64,000 nt of DNA, taken from assembly GCA_019115455.1 (NCBI GenBank), contig DXDN01000020.1:1-64000 (forward strand), written 5' to 3'. Positions 18,191 through 26,585 of the stretch are shown here, piece after piece (position 1 is the stretch's first letter; each line of letters begins with the position of its first letter). Source of the stretch: Candidatus Eubacterium faecigallinarum. GTDB lineage: Bacteria > Bacillota > Clostridia > Oscillospirales > Acutalibacteraceae. A model generated the notes under the pieces. The model searched no databases. It was not told where the DNA came from and saw only the letters and a list, made by a program, of their open reading frames with translations. Both the position numbers and the translations under genes were made by a program.

Positions 18191-19570
18191 ATGAACACCG
18201 AATTTAACAGAAACTGGACCACCGACAATAACGGCTTTGCGCTGATGGACAACGAGGTGGAGCGCTATATATCCGTAGTGCCGTCGGAAAATCAAATGAG
18301 ACTTGCCGAAAAGCCTTTTTATTGCTTTATACATTTTGGTATGAACACCGCTACCGCAAGGGAGTGGGGCAAGGGTAACGAGACTGTTGATAATTTTACA
18401 ATCAGTGCTGTTGATGCCGAGCAGTGGGCGTCCGTTATTAAAAAAAGCGGCGCTACGGGAATTATTCTTACCTGCAAGCACCATGACGGATTTTGTCTGT
18501 GGCACACTGAATATACGGATTTCTGCGTAAAGAACACTGCTTTCGGCAAAGATATCGTTAAACTCGTGTCTGACGCATGCAGGAAGTATGGCTTGGATTT
18601 CGGCGTTTATCTTTCTCCGTGGGATATGCACGACAAGCGTTACGGCACTCAGGCATATAACGATTATTTCTGCAATCAACTTGAGGAGCTTCTGACAAAT
18701 TACGGCGAAGTGTTTGAGGTGTGGTTTGACGGAGCAAAGGGAGCGGACGCTGTTGATTTTGAATATGACTGGCAGCGGTATTATAAAATAATAAGAACTC
18801 TTCAGCCAAAAGCAAATATTGCTATTTGCGGAAACGATATACGCTGGGTCGGCAATGAGGGCGGAAAGACCAGAAAATCTGAATACAGCGTGGTTCCGTA
18901 TTCTCTTTGTGACGCTGAAAAAACCATGAAGAAAAGCCAGCAGGGAGAAAATCAGGCGGCGTCACTCAAGGAATTTTCCTCCAAGGATGAAGATTTAGGC
19001 TCAAGGCAGGTGCTTGAAAAAAGCGACCGGCTTTGCTGGTATCCTGCTGAGGTGGACGTTTCAATAAGAAGAGGCTGGTTTTATTCCAAAAATGAGAATA
19101 TAACCGTTAAATCCGCAAAGAAGCTTTTTTCTATTTATCTCAGCTCTGTAGGCAATAATTGCACACTTTTGTTGAATGTTCCGCCTACTAATAAAGGCGT
19201 TATTCATAAAAAAGACGCTAAAGTTCTTGAAAAGCTCGGAAATATGATTTCCGGCATCACTGAAAAACCAATTTCAGAGTACCACCCCGGTATGCTTTCG
19301 GACGACTGCGGATATCTTGAATATTTTTTTGACTCAGTTAAAAAGCTGAGGTATATTGTAATTGAGGAGGATATCAGCTTCAGCCAAAGGGTGGAGGCGT
19401 TTGACGTCTACGTAAAAAGAGCAGACGGGGAGTATAAATTCTTGTCTTCTCATACTGTAATAGGTGCAAAGAAAATATTACAGCTTGATACAAAGTGCGG
19501 CGGGGTCTGCATAGTTATCAGGCAGTCACGCTCAAATCCCGTTATAAAATCAATAGGCTTTTATGAGTGA
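18191..19570 (+). CDS. GH29 alpha-L-fucosidase
   Basis: Retaining alpha-L-fucosidase family, 459 residues. Diagnostic stretches are FIHFGMNTATAREWGKGNE near the start, the GATGIILTCKHHDGFCLWHTEYTDF block that shapes the fucose pocket, YLSPWDMHDKRYG, and VWFDGAKG, in which D180 is the expected nucleophile. The ~330-459 region looks like a beta-sandwich accessory domain. There is no signal peptide, so the enzyme is probably cytoplasmic and acts on imported fuco-oligosaccharides. It sits 27 bp behind leuS with only a modest SD (AACGAGG), and a strong terminator follows, so it seems to be the last gene of a housekeeping operon, an odd place for a glycosidase. Confidence 0.88.
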   Translation: MNTEFNRNWTTDNNGFALMDNEVERYISVVPSENQMRLAEKPFYCFIHFGMNTATAREWGKGNETVDNFTISAVDAEQWASVIKKSGATGIILTCKHHDGFCLWHTEYTDFCVKNTAFGKDIVKLVSDACRKYGLDFGVYLSPWDMHDKRYGTQAYNDYFCNQLEELLTNYGEVFEVWFDGAKGADAVDFEYDWQRYYKIIRTLQPKANIAICGNDIRWVGNEGGKTRKSEYSVVPYSLCDAEKTMKKSQQGENQAASLKEFSSKDEDLGSRQVLEKSDRLCWYPAEVDVSIRRGWFYSKNENITVKSAKKLFSIYLSSVGNNCTLLLNVPPTNKGVIHKKDAKVLEKLGNMISGITEKPISEYHPGMLSDDCGYLEYFFDSVKKLRYIVIEEDISFSQRVEAFDVYVKRADGEYKFLSSHTVIGAKKILQLDTKCGGVCIVIRQSRSNPVIKSIGFYE

Positions 19571-19572
19571 AG

Positions 19573-19606
19573 AAACACCGCTTTTCTTTTGAAAAGCGGT
19601 GTTTTT
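19573..19606 (+). terminator. Rho-independent terminator after the fucosidase
   Basis: A 14-bp perfect stem (AAACACCGCTTTTC / GAAAAGCGGTGTTT) with a TTTT loop and a T run. It is the first clear terminator after position 372 and so probably ends the 19-kb operon. Confidence 0.93.
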
Positions 19607-19677
19607 GTGTCACAGATTATCTGCGTTATACGAATATAAAAGTGAAAGGAATTCCTTTTAGAGAAAGGAGGCTGGGT

Positions 19678-20241
19678 ATGTTTGACCAATCTTTACTAAG
19701 GCTTATCAAGGAAAAGCCAAACAGGGGAATGTCAGCTCTTATGGATCAGTATACGGGACTGGTCTATTCGACGGTAAAAAACAGAATATCAGGCATCTGC
19801 ACCGAGGAAGATATCGAGGAGATTGTAAGCGATGTTTTTGTTGCGTTTTACAATCAGGTGGATAAAATCGATACCGAAAAAGGCAGTCTTGCCTCGTATC
19901 TCATAACGATAGCTAAAAGAAAAGCTGTTGACAAGTACCGTTCGTGCGGCAAATCGTCAGAACTGCATTTTGACAGTGACGACTGTTTTATCGAGATTCC
20001 CGACGGTATTGATATTGAGAATGAGTCTGAAAAAAACAGGTTTTACGCCTGCCTGATTGATGAGATAAATGCGCTGGGCGAACCGGATTCTACCATAATT
20101 TACCGTAAGTTCTATTACTGCCAAAGTTCAAAAGAGATTGCATCTGTTACCGGCTTGACGGCGGATAATGTCCGCAAACGTCTCCAGCGCTCCTTAAGAA
20201 AGCTGGAATCGAAACTGAAAGGAGTATACTATGAAACTTAA
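19678..20241 (+). CDS. ECF-type sigma-70 family RNA polymerase sigma factor
   Basis: 187 residues. Region 2 spans about 20-90 (LMDQYTGLVYSTVKNRI, then EDIEEIVSDVFVAFYNQVDKID and SYLITIAKRKAVDKYR); region 4 spans about 130-185 with a helix-turn-helix SSKEIASVTGLTADNVRKRLQRSLRKLES. Region 3 is absent, as in ECF factors. The start ATG 19678 follows a perfect GAAAGGAGG; an upstream in-frame start would run into the fucosidase terminator. The next gene, a DUF4179 membrane protein, overlaps it by 11 bp and likely acts as its anti-sigma factor or sensor, a pairing seen repeatedly in clostridia. The inducing signal is unknown. Confidence 0.88.
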   Translation: MFDQSLLRLIKEKPNRGMSALMDQYTGLVYSTVKNRISGICTEEDIEEIVSDVFVAFYNQVDKIDTEKGSLASYLITIAKRKAVDKYRSCGKSSELHFDSDDCFIEIPDGIDIENESEKNRFYACLIDEINALGEPDSTIIYRKFYYCQSSKEIASVTGLTADNVRKRLQRSLRKLESKLKGVYYET

Positions 20242-21313
20242 TATGTACGACGTTTTTGATGACCTGCCGCAGGAAAATGCTCAAAAAATAAATCAAAATA
20301 ACGCATCCTTTAATTGCAACGCTGAAATTATCGATAGCATCAAAGACAAAACGCTTTCAAGGCTCAGCCTTGCTGTTGAAAACAAGCGTAGAAATATCTT
20401 GAAGAAAAAGCTTTCATTTAAGCGTATTGCAGCTTTGGCAGCGGCGTTTGTGATTATATGCGGCAGTATCAGTGTGGGAGCAACAGCCTATTTTAAGCCT
20501 GACAGTGCTTTGGCGCAGTATTTCACTTTCGACAACGAGGTGGATATGAGCACTCTCGGACAGGACGTTAATATTGCTGAAAGCTCAGCTGGTTATACCA
20601 TTACGCTGAAGCAGGTGCTAAGCGATAATTCAATTATCCACGCCGTATTTGAATGTCCGGAATCAAACGGTATGCTTTTAGTGCCCTCACTCAGCGACCT
20701 TAAAATAAACGGCAGAAGCTATTTTGACTCATATTCAACATCAATCTATATTGAAGATAATTCCCATACCTGCTCCGTTATTATTCACGGTTTAAGGAAT
20801 ATAAAAAATAATGACAACATAACTTTGATTGCAGACGGTGCGAATTTTTATGATTTGCAGTCAAAGGAGCTTTTGAGGGATATGACAGTTGACGGCAGCT
20901 GGAATTTCACATTTGAAGCGCTCAGAGCTGACGTTAAGACAAATCTTGACCCGTCAGGCAATATAAAGACTGAATACGGCGAGTATGAAGTCACAAATTT
21001 GACCCTTTCACCGCTGGGTGTTCATATTGATTATAGACAGATAAGCCCTGTTTCCCATGACCCTGAAACGAACACAAGAAACGACGATATCAGCTTGTCT
21101 TACGGAAAAGAAGATATGATTACTTTGGAGCTGAAAAACGGTGAGATTTATACGGACTCCGACTCAAGCTGCTTTGATATCGCTGTCGGCGGTACTGCAA
21201 CGGAAGATGAACCCTATGAAGGCAATATTGATATAATGTTCAAAAATGTGATAAATACTGATGAAATTAAATCAATCTCTGTTTGCGGATGTGTTGTCTA
21301 CGAGGCAGAATGA
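20231..21313 (+). CDS. DUF4179 membrane protein, probable anti-sigma factor
   Basis: 360 residues: a cytoplasmic N-terminal ~60 residues rich in Asn and Lys, one transmembrane helix around 65-86 (RIAALAAAFVIICGSISVGATAYF), and a ~270-residue extracytoplasmic beta-rich part. The sequence just after the membrane helix (PDSALAQYFTF) and the whole design match DUF4179 proteins, which accompany ECF sigma factors. The start ATG 20231 has the SD AAAGGAG within the sigma gene, so the two are translationally coupled. Function as anti-sigma factor is inferred from position and topology, not shown. Confidence 0.8.
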   Translation: MKLNMYDVFDDLPQENAQKINQNNASFNCNAEIIDSIKDKTLSRLSLAVENKRRNILKKKLSFKRIAALAAAFVIICGSISVGATAYFKPDSALAQYFTFDNEVDMSTLGQDVNIAESSAGYTITLKQVLSDNSIIHAVFECPESNGMLLVPSLSDLKINGRSYFDSYSTSIYIEDNSHTCSVIIHGLRNIKNNDNITLIADGANFYDLQSKELLRDMTVDGSWNFTFEALRADVKTNLDPSGNIKTEYGEYEVTNLTLSPLGVHIDYRQISPVSHDPETNTRNDDISLSYGKEDMITLELKNGEIYTDSDSSCFDIAVGGTATEDEPYEGNIDIMFKNVINTDEIKSISVCGCVVYEAE

Positions 21314-21327
21314 AGATATAAAAAATG

Positions 21328-21358
21328 TCCCGGAAGTTTAAACTTCCGGGATCTTTTG
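21328..21358. terminator. Bidirectional terminator between convergent genes
   Basis: A perfect 24-bp palindrome (21328-21351; arm TCCCGGAAGTTT) with an A run on its left (21317-21325) and a T-rich stretch on its right, placed between the stop of the DUF4179 gene (+) and the stop of the MBL hydrolase gene (-). Being symmetric it can stop transcription from both sides. Confidence 0.88.
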
Positions 21359-21362
21359 CTTT

Positions 21363-22217
21363 TTACATAATGTCTGTTTTTATATCAATGGAATTGTCGG
21401 AAAATTCAACAATCGCTCCGTTTACGTCGGCTGTTGCGATGATTTGAGATTTTGAAATATGCTCAAGTTTCAGTCTTACATCGGGATAAATTGCCTTTGA
21501 CCAGTTGCATACTATGGCGTATTTCGGCATAAGCGATTTTATCCAAAAAGCGGAGGTGGAGCCTACGTAGCCGTGATGACCTACCTTGAGCAGATCTACT
21601 TTGCCGATTTGAGGAGCCAATCTTTTTTCGTCCCCGTCCTTGTAATTCAGGTCGCCGGCAAGCACGCTTTTGTATTTGCCGATTTTAACCACGGCAACCG
21701 CGGAGTTGATGTTTTCCCCGAATTTTATTCTGCGCTTTCTGTAGGTGCCGTTAAGAAATTCTATCTCAAAGTCTCCAAGCTTAACTTTCTGCCTGTCAAA
21801 GCTCTCGATAAGTTCCACCGAATTTGCTTTTATTGCGTCAAGCATCTGGGTGTATACCTCAACATTGTCCCATGATTTTCTTTCATAAAAGAAGATGTTT
21901 TCCTCATGGTAGGGTTTGAGATACGCTGTCTTGACATTTATATCAGGGTGATTTATTACTGTGTCAAATCCGCCTATGTGGTCGGAATGGGCGTGGGTGC
22001 CCATAACAAATTCGATATTTACCTTTCCCTCAGAGTCGGAAAAGTTTTTCAGAAGATAATCCACCACCTGGTCCTCGTAACCCTTAAGGTTAAGGTGCGG
22101 CTTATTTGGCGGATATTCAGTATCTTCCGCCGCGTCTATCATGGCTATTTTACCCTGACTTTCAAGTATAATGCAGTCGGAGTGACCTGTGTTCAAAAAA
22201 TGTATCCTGCCCAGCAT
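21363..22217 (-). CDS. Metallo-beta-lactamase fold hydrolase (ComEC C-terminal domain type)
   Basis: 284 residues. The metal-binding motif is THAHSDHIGG (H75, H77, D79, H80), with further ligands in AGDLNYKDGDE and KVGHHGYVGS. The start (MLGRIHFLNTGHSDCIILES) resembles the competence-protein-like MBL group that includes the ComEC C-terminal domain; substrates of stand-alone members are mostly unknown, nucleic acids or cyclic nucleotides being guesses. No signal peptide, so cytoplasmic. I choose the ATG at 22217 because GGAGGTG precedes it; an upstream in-frame start overlaps the HAD gene. Third gene of the minus-strand GtrA-HAD-MBL group, 2 bp after the HAD stop. Confidence 0.82.
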   Translation of the reverse strand: MLGRIHFLNTGHSDCIILESQGKIAMIDAAEDTEYPPNKPHLNLKGYEDQVVDYLLKNFSDSEGKVNIEFVMGTHAHSDHIGGFDTVINHPDINVKTAYLKPYHEENIFFYERKSWDNVEVYTQMLDAIKANSVELIESFDRQKVKLGDFEIEFLNGTYRKRRIKFGENINSAVAVVKIGKYKSVLAGDLNYKDGDEKRLAPQIGKVDLLKVGHHGYVGSTSAFWIKSLMPKYAIVCNWSKAIYPDVRLKLEHISKSQIIATADVNGAIVEFSDNSIDIKTDIM

Positions 22218-22219
22218 GA

Positions 22220-23047
22220 TTACACCTCCGTTATATTGTCGCAAATATATTTAACTATATGCTCGTTGTTTGAGCAGACAACGGCGTCGGCATGTGCTTT
22301 TACCAAATCCGAAGCATTGCCTGCCGACAGCGATAATCCGGCGAATTCAAACATTGTCAAATCGTTTTTGCTGTCGCCGGCAGCTATAACGTATTCCTTT
22401 TCAATGCCGATAATTTCGCAGAGTGTTTTAAGGGCTGAGCCCTTGGATACTCCCTTAGCCATAATTTCAATATTGTTGTCCATGGACGTTGTAAAATCTA
22501 CGTCAAAACCGTCTTGAAGCGCTTTTGCACAGGCTTCTCTTTCCTCTGCATTTCTGAAAAAAATATTGAGTATCTCAACTCTGTTGTTGTCAGTAACATA
22601 CTGCTCCAAATCGTCAACTCCGATTCGGGTCATGTCAATTACAGGGCGGTAATCTTCGTCTATCTTATAATATTCGTATGATTTGGCGTTGAGCTTATTT
22701 GCCTCGGTTACCGGGTGGCAGTTTTCGTAAAATTCCACCATGGTATCGTAACCTCTGAGCAGTTTAAGCAGTTTTAAAGACGTGTCATTGTCAATATAGC
22801 GGGCAAAAAGTTGTTTTTTCTCTTTTTTGTCATACGCCGCTGAGCCGTCAGAGTAGATTATGTATCTGATGTCATCGCACTCAAGAAGCTTTTTTGGTAT
22901 TTCGTAAAATGTTCTGCCTGTGCAAACGACAAATTCAACTGCACTTTTAACGAGAGTGTTAATCGCCGAGAAATTCTCAGCGCTGACTGTTGAGTCGTCA
23001 CGCAGAAGAGTTCCGTCCAAATCGCAGGCAATCAGTTTGAATTTCAT
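22220..23047 (-). CDS. Cof-type HAD-IIB family phosphatase
   Basis: 275 residues. HAD motifs: I at the start (IACDLDGTLLRDD, nucleophile Asp), II in VVCTGR, III around the Lys before GVSKGSALKTLCE, and IV in AAGDSKNDLTMFEFAG. The IIB cap lies between II and III. Such proteins dephosphorylate sugar phosphates, nucleotides or FMN; the substrate cannot be predicted. Lies 3 bp after the GtrA gene and 2 bp before the MBL gene, so co-transcribed. Confidence 0.9.
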   Translation of the reverse strand: MKFKLIACDLDGTLLRDDSTVSAENFSAINTLVKSAVEFVVCTGRTFYEIPKKLLECDDIRYIIYSDGSAAYDKKEKKQLFARYIDNDTSLKLLKLLRGYDTMVEFYENCHPVTEANKLNAKSYEYYKIDEDYRPVIDMTRIGVDDLEQYVTDNNRVEILNIFFRNAEEREACAKALQDGFDVDFTTSMDNNIEIMAKGVSKGSALKTLCEIIGIEKEYVIAAGDSKNDLTMFEFAGLSLSAGNASDLVKAHADAVVCSNNEHIVKYICDNITEV

Positions 23048-23050
23048 ATA

Positions 23051-23596
23051 TTATTCCTGTTCTTCTGAAGCAGTGGGAGTTTTCTTTTTTCTGTGAATAA
23101 CAAATCTGTTAAGCGGATAAGTCCAAAGTGTAGGCACGGTCATTACAACCAGCTTGGTAAGCATTACAATGAAAACGCTGTCATAGCCTTTGTTTTGAAT
23201 AAGAGTTCCGAGAAAAGCACCGAACCATGTGTTAAACGCAATAGTGCATACTACCATTATTGCATAAAGTATAGTGGACAGCACCGGATTTGCGTCCGCC
23301 TTAAAGGTCAGCTTCCTGTTCATTATGTATGCCGCCGCATATCCTATTACCGCGGAAATAAAATAGCTGTACATATAGCCCTTGTAGTCAATTCCCAAAA
23401 AGGCAAGCACAGGGTTATCCGTAACTGGAACCTCGTTAAGTGACTTGAATATTCCGTACTGAAGCACTGCGAAAACTGCCATTTCCAGTATGGAGGTGCT
23501 GGCGCCTGTAAAAGTGAATTTTATAAATTTCCAAATTTCTGCGTGCTTTTTGGTGAATGCTGTTACTTTTTCTTTGAATTTGTTGTTTTCCGGCAT
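23051..23596 (-). CDS. GtrA-family membrane protein
   Basis: 181 residues with four predicted transmembrane helices: around 22-45 (FIKFTFTGASTSILEMAVFAVLQYGI), 73-92 (MYSYFISAVIGYAAAYIMN), 105-130 and 145-165. The FxxxG...N-K-TF arrangement (AAYIMNRKLTFKAD) is the GtrA signature. Family members are thought to help flip lipid-linked sugars or to take part in teichoic-acid or cell-wall glycosylation. Charged hydrophilic tails flank the membrane part. First gene of a minus-strand group; start ATG 23596 follows GCAGGGAG. Confidence 0.87.
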   Translation of the reverse strand: MPENNKFKEKVTAFTKKHAEIWKFIKFTFTGASTSILEMAVFAVLQYGIFKSLNEVPVTDNPVLAFLGIDYKGYMYSYFISAVIGYAAAYIMNRKLTFKADANPVLSTILYAIMVVCTIAFNTWFGAFLGTLIQNKGYDSVFIVMLTKLVVMTVPTLWTYPLNRFVIHRKKKTPTASEEQE

Positions 23597-23727
23597 AGTA
23601 ATTCTCCCTGCAAAATATTTCGATATAATATATCATTATAATATTTATTTTTTATGTGGCATAAAGTAAAATATTATAAAGATTGTGTTAAAATCATGTT
23701 ATAAATGTTAAATTCGTGTTAAATTGC

Positions 23728-23756
23728 GTGACAAGGATTATGCTATTTGATATAAT
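23728..23756 (+). promoter_or_regulatory. Sigma-A promoter of the YitT gene
   Basis: GTGACA (23728-23733, 5 of 6) and TATAAT (23751-23756) are 17 bp apart, in the divergent gap between the GtrA gene and the YitT gene. Good match and position about 35 bp upstream of the start. Confidence 0.72.
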
Positions 23757-23792
23757 CCACCACGGATGAATTTTGATAAGAGGACAGATGAA

Positions 23793-24674
23793 ATGAAGAT
23801 TTTTTCAAAGGACGGGTATCTTCCTGTTAAATCCATAGGGCTGATGTTTGTCGGCTCGCTTATATATTCTCTTGCCATGAATATCCTGATAATTCCCTGC
23901 GGAATGTACAGCGGCGGAGTGCTGGGCATAGCTCAGCTTATAAATGCTCTTCTTGAATATTTGGGCATAACCTTCAGCGGCGTTAATATGGAGGGTATTA
24001 TTTACCTTATGATTAATATACCCCTGCTGATACTCGCCTATAAGAGCCTCGGCAGACCTTTCTTTTTTAAGACCATTGTCTGCACCGTGTTTTACACAAT
24101 ATTCCTGGCAGTAATTCCTGTGCCGGAAAAAATGGTGTTAGATGACACCGTCATATGCTGCGTTGCAGGCGGACTGATTTCCGGAATCGGCATCGGCTTC
24201 ACACTGCTTTCAGGCGGATGCGGCGGCGGAGAAGAGATAATCTGTGTTTATCTTACCAAAAAGTACCGCAATTTCAGCGTCGGAAAGGTTACCGTCATAA
24301 TCAATATATTTGTCTACGGCTGCTGTGCAATATTCTTTAATCTCACGGTTGCGGTATATTCTATTCTCTGCTCTGTGATTTCAAGCATCGCCGTTGACAA
24401 AATACATTTCCAGAATATCACCGCCGATATGTTTATCGTTACAAAAAAGAGCGGCGTTGAGAAACTTATATTTGATACCGTAAACAGAGGAGCCACCCGT
24501 GTGGACGCCACAGGTACATACACCGGCGACGATACAAATATTTATCTGGTGGTTCTCTCAAAAAATGAGGCGGCTACGCTGAAAAAAGAGATACACGCCT
24601 TTGACCCGGACGCTTTCGTCTTTATCCACGAGGACGTCGACGTTTCGGGAAATTTCCAAAAGCATCTTCATTAG
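23793..24674 (+). CDS. YitT-family membrane protein with DUF2179 domain
   Basis: 293 residues. Five transmembrane helices around 10-200 (for example SIGLMFVGSLIYSLAMNILIIP, EGIIYLMINIPLLILAYK, TIVCTVFYTIFLAVIPVP), the family's conserved GGVLGIAQLIN and GFTLLSGGCGGGEEIICVYL stretches, then a cytoplasmic C-terminal DUF2179 domain (about 215-290, TADMFIVTKKSGVEKLIF). The role of YitT proteins is unknown; transport is presumed. ATG 23793 is chosen, 9 bp after AGAGGA; an in-frame ATG at 23766 is possible but has no SD. A terminator lies downstream inside the opposite gene. Confidence 0.87.
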   Translation: MKIFSKDGYLPVKSIGLMFVGSLIYSLAMNILIIPCGMYSGGVLGIAQLINALLEYLGITFSGVNMEGIIYLMINIPLLILAYKSLGRPFFFKTIVCTVFYTIFLAVIPVPEKMVLDDTVICCVAGGLISGIGIGFTLLSGGCGGGEEIICVYLTKKYRNFSVGKVTVIINIFVYGCCAIFFNLTVAVYSILCSVISSIAVDKIHFQNITADMFIVTKKSGVEKLIFDTVNRGATRVDATGTYTGDDTNIYLVVLSKNEAATLKKEIHAFDPDAFVFIHEDVDVSGNFQKHLH

Positions 24675-24683
24675 TCACAGATT

Positions 24684-25550
24684 TTACAATTTGTTTATTG
24701 CATTTAAGACCTTTTTCTTATCCGCTGACCACAGCGGCGAGATAAGGTCTTTTTTTGCGCCGTCGCCCGTCAGACGGTGAATGACTATATTGTCAGGGAT
24801 AATATCAACACAGGATTTTAATATGTCGAGATATTCGTCCATCTCCAGCGTTTTAAATTTTCCCTGTGCGTAGTCCTTTTCAAGGTCCGTGTTTTTCAGT
24901 ACGTGAAGCAGCTGGAGCTTTATTCCGTCGATGCCGCTTTCGCACACGTATTTTACGCTGTCGAGCATATCCTGCTTCGTTTCGCCAGGTAGTCCGAGAA
25001 TGAGATGCACCACGGTGTTTACGCCAATCTTTTTTAAATCAGATACCGCCTTGTCATATACGTCAAGGGTGTAGCCGCGCCTTATGTACCTGGCAGTTCT
25101 TTCGTGTATCGTCTGAAGCCCGAGCTCAACAAAAACAGGCTTTATTTTGTTGATTTCATCAAGGAGTTTCAGCACGTCGTCACCAAGGCAGTCGGGTCGG
25201 GTGGCAACGGACAGCGCCACGATATCCTTGTGATTAACTGCCTCCATATATTTGCTTTTGAGTATTTCAACAGGTGCGTAAGTGTTGGTGTAAGCCTGAA
25301 AATAAGCAATGTATTTGCCGCTTTTTATTTTTTTGGCTACTCTCTCTTTTCCTCTTTCTATCTGCTGTGTAATCGAAAGGGAGGAGCTTTCCGCAAAATC
25401 ACCGCTGCCGCCGGCAGAGCAAAAAATGCAGCCCTTTGTTCCGAGCTTTCCGTCACGGTTCGGACAGGTGAAACCTGCGTTCAGGCTGAGTTTATAAACC
25501 TTGTCGCCGAAAGTGTCCCTCAGGTATTTGTTAAGACTGTAGTAATGCAT
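24684..25550 (-). CDS. YhcC/YtqA-type radical SAM protein (TIGR01212 group)
   Basis: 288 residues. The Fe-S motif is the spaced type of this group, CPNRDGKLGTKGCIFC (residues 23-38 region), followed by the radical SAM barrel (YFQAYTNTYAP, ALSVATRPDCL, VFVELGLQT, HLILGLPGE). Residues after ~240 hold the VIHRLTGDGAKKDLISP tail typical of the family. Function not established; tRNA or peptide modification has been suggested for relatives. Start ATG 25550, with GGCGGA upstream, gives the canonical MHYYSLNKYLRDTFG; it overlaps the preceding monophosphatase by 20 bp. Confidence 0.87.
   Translation of the reverse strand: MHYYSLNKYLRDTFGDKVYKLSLNAGFTCPNRDGKLGTKGCIFCSAGGSGDFAESSSLSITQQIERGKERVAKKIKSGKYIAYFQAYTNTYAPVEILKSKYMEAVNHKDIVALSVATRPDCLGDDVLKLLDEINKIKPVFVELGLQTIHERTARYIRRGYTLDVYDKAVSDLKKIGVNTVVHLILGLPGETKQDMLDSVKYVCESGIDGIKLQLLHVLKNTDLEKDYAQGKFKTLEMDEYLDILKSCVDIIPDNIVIHRLTGDGAKKDLISPLWSADKKKVLNAINKL
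24706..24757 (+). terminator. Terminator of the YitT transcript, inside the opposite radical SAM gene
   Basis: AAGACCTT (24706-24713) pairs with AAGGTCTT (24744-24751) and CCGCTG (24722-24727) with CAGCGG (24732-24737), with an internal loop between and seven T after the stem. It is oriented to stop plus-strand transcription from the YitT gene but lies in the last codons of the minus-strand radical SAM gene; only 9 bp separate the two stops. Confidence 0.7.
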
Positions 25551-26295
25551 AAAATTCCGCCAAAACCTTTTTGTTGCCGCATACAAAGGAGTCTATTTTG
25601 TTTGCATCAAGGGGACTTGCGTCAAAGGTGGATGCAGCGCCGCCGGCTTCCTTAAGAATAAGATAAGCGCCTGCCCAGTCCCAGGGACGCAGAATCATTT
25701 CATAGTAAAGGTCGGCTTTTCCGCTTGCCACATAGCATATATCCAGTGCGGCAGAACCGCCGCGCCTTACCTCAATTGCCTTGTAGAATATCTTTTCCGT
25801 CAGCTCAAAGGTCTTGTGAGCAAGCTCGTGCTCATACGGGCATGTACCGAAAAGCACAAGACTTTTTTCAATTGAGCAGTCGGAAACGTGAATGGGCTTT
25901 CCGTTAAGGTAAGCTCCCTTGCCCTCCTGGGCATAAAAAAGATTATCAAGATCAGGGTCGTAAACCACTCCGATTATTATTTTTTTATCCTTCGCCAGCG
26001 CAACGCTTATGGCGCTGTGCTGATATCCTTTGATGAAATTTGTTGTTCCGTCAATAGGGTCTATAATAAAGCACAGACCGTCGGTAAGGACCTTGTTGCC
26101 GTCGCCCTCTTCACCGAAAAAGCTGCACCCCGGCACAGCTTTTTCAAGCTCGCTGAAGAGAAAATCCTGTATCATCTTGTCATATTTTGTCACAAGATTT
26201 ACGGCGGAGCCCTTGTCAGTAATGCCGAGATCACTGCCGGCGCTTCTGTAAATTTCTCCCGCTTTTTTAACAATATCTATAATGCTGTTTAGCAT
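25531..26295 (-). CDS. Inositol monophosphatase family protein
   Basis: 254 residues of the lithium-sensitive Mg-dependent phosphatase fold. Metal-binding motifs: FFGEEGDG (first Glu), IDPIDGTTNFIKGY (the DPxDGT signature, around 77-90) and LRPWDWAGAYLILKEAGG (WDxA motif, around 205). Family members act on inositol-1-phosphate, fructose-1,6-bisphosphate, NADP or PAP; the substrate here is not clear. ATG 26295 follows GGAGATG; an in-frame start 21 bp upstream has a weaker context. It is first in a two-gene minus-strand unit with the radical SAM gene. Confidence 0.9.
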   Translation of the reverse strand: MLNSIIDIVKKAGEIYRSAGSDLGITDKGSAVNLVTKYDKMIQDFLFSELEKAVPGCSFFGEEGDGNKVLTDGLCFIIDPIDGTTNFIKGYQHSAISVALAKDKKIIIGVVYDPDLDNLFYAQEGKGAYLNGKPIHVSDCSIEKSLVLFGTCPYEHELAHKTFELTEKIFYKAIEVRRGGSAALDICYVASGKADLYYEMILRPWDWAGAYLILKEAGGAASTFDASPLDANKIDSFVCGNKKVLAEFYALLQS

Positions 26296-26481
26296 ATTAT
26301 CATCTCCGTTTTTCATTTTAACATAACACGTATGTACCGGGCAAGAAAAATATAAAATTTAGTAATTTGCTTAATTATGATATTTTGCGTGTACTACAAA
26401 TTTACCACTTTAAATGCGGTATAATTTTTTGATTAAAAACTCACAGCGGCGTAAAAATACCGACTCGGCATAAACAAATTA

Positions 26482-26510
26482 TTGACTTGAATGTGCACTT
26501 GGTTTAAAAT
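26482..26510 (+). promoter_or_regulatory. Sigma-A promoter of murT-gatD-ddl
   Basis: TTGACT (26482-26487) and TAAAAT (26505-26510), 17 bp apart, about 75 bp before the murT start. Together with a possible minus-strand promoter for the monophosphatase gene (TTGCCC, 18 bp, TAAAAT near 26315-26345) this makes the 290-bp gap a divergent promoter region. Confidence 0.72.
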
Positions 26511-26585
26511 TAAAATAACTTGTTATTACGCATATAAAGCAGTGAATTCAGATAGAATTAATATAGATTATTTTGGAGTGATTTA

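Noticed and set aside
19567-19677. In-frame N-terminal extension of the ECF sigma factor
   Set aside because: It runs through the fucosidase terminator and a perfect SD sits just before ATG 19678.
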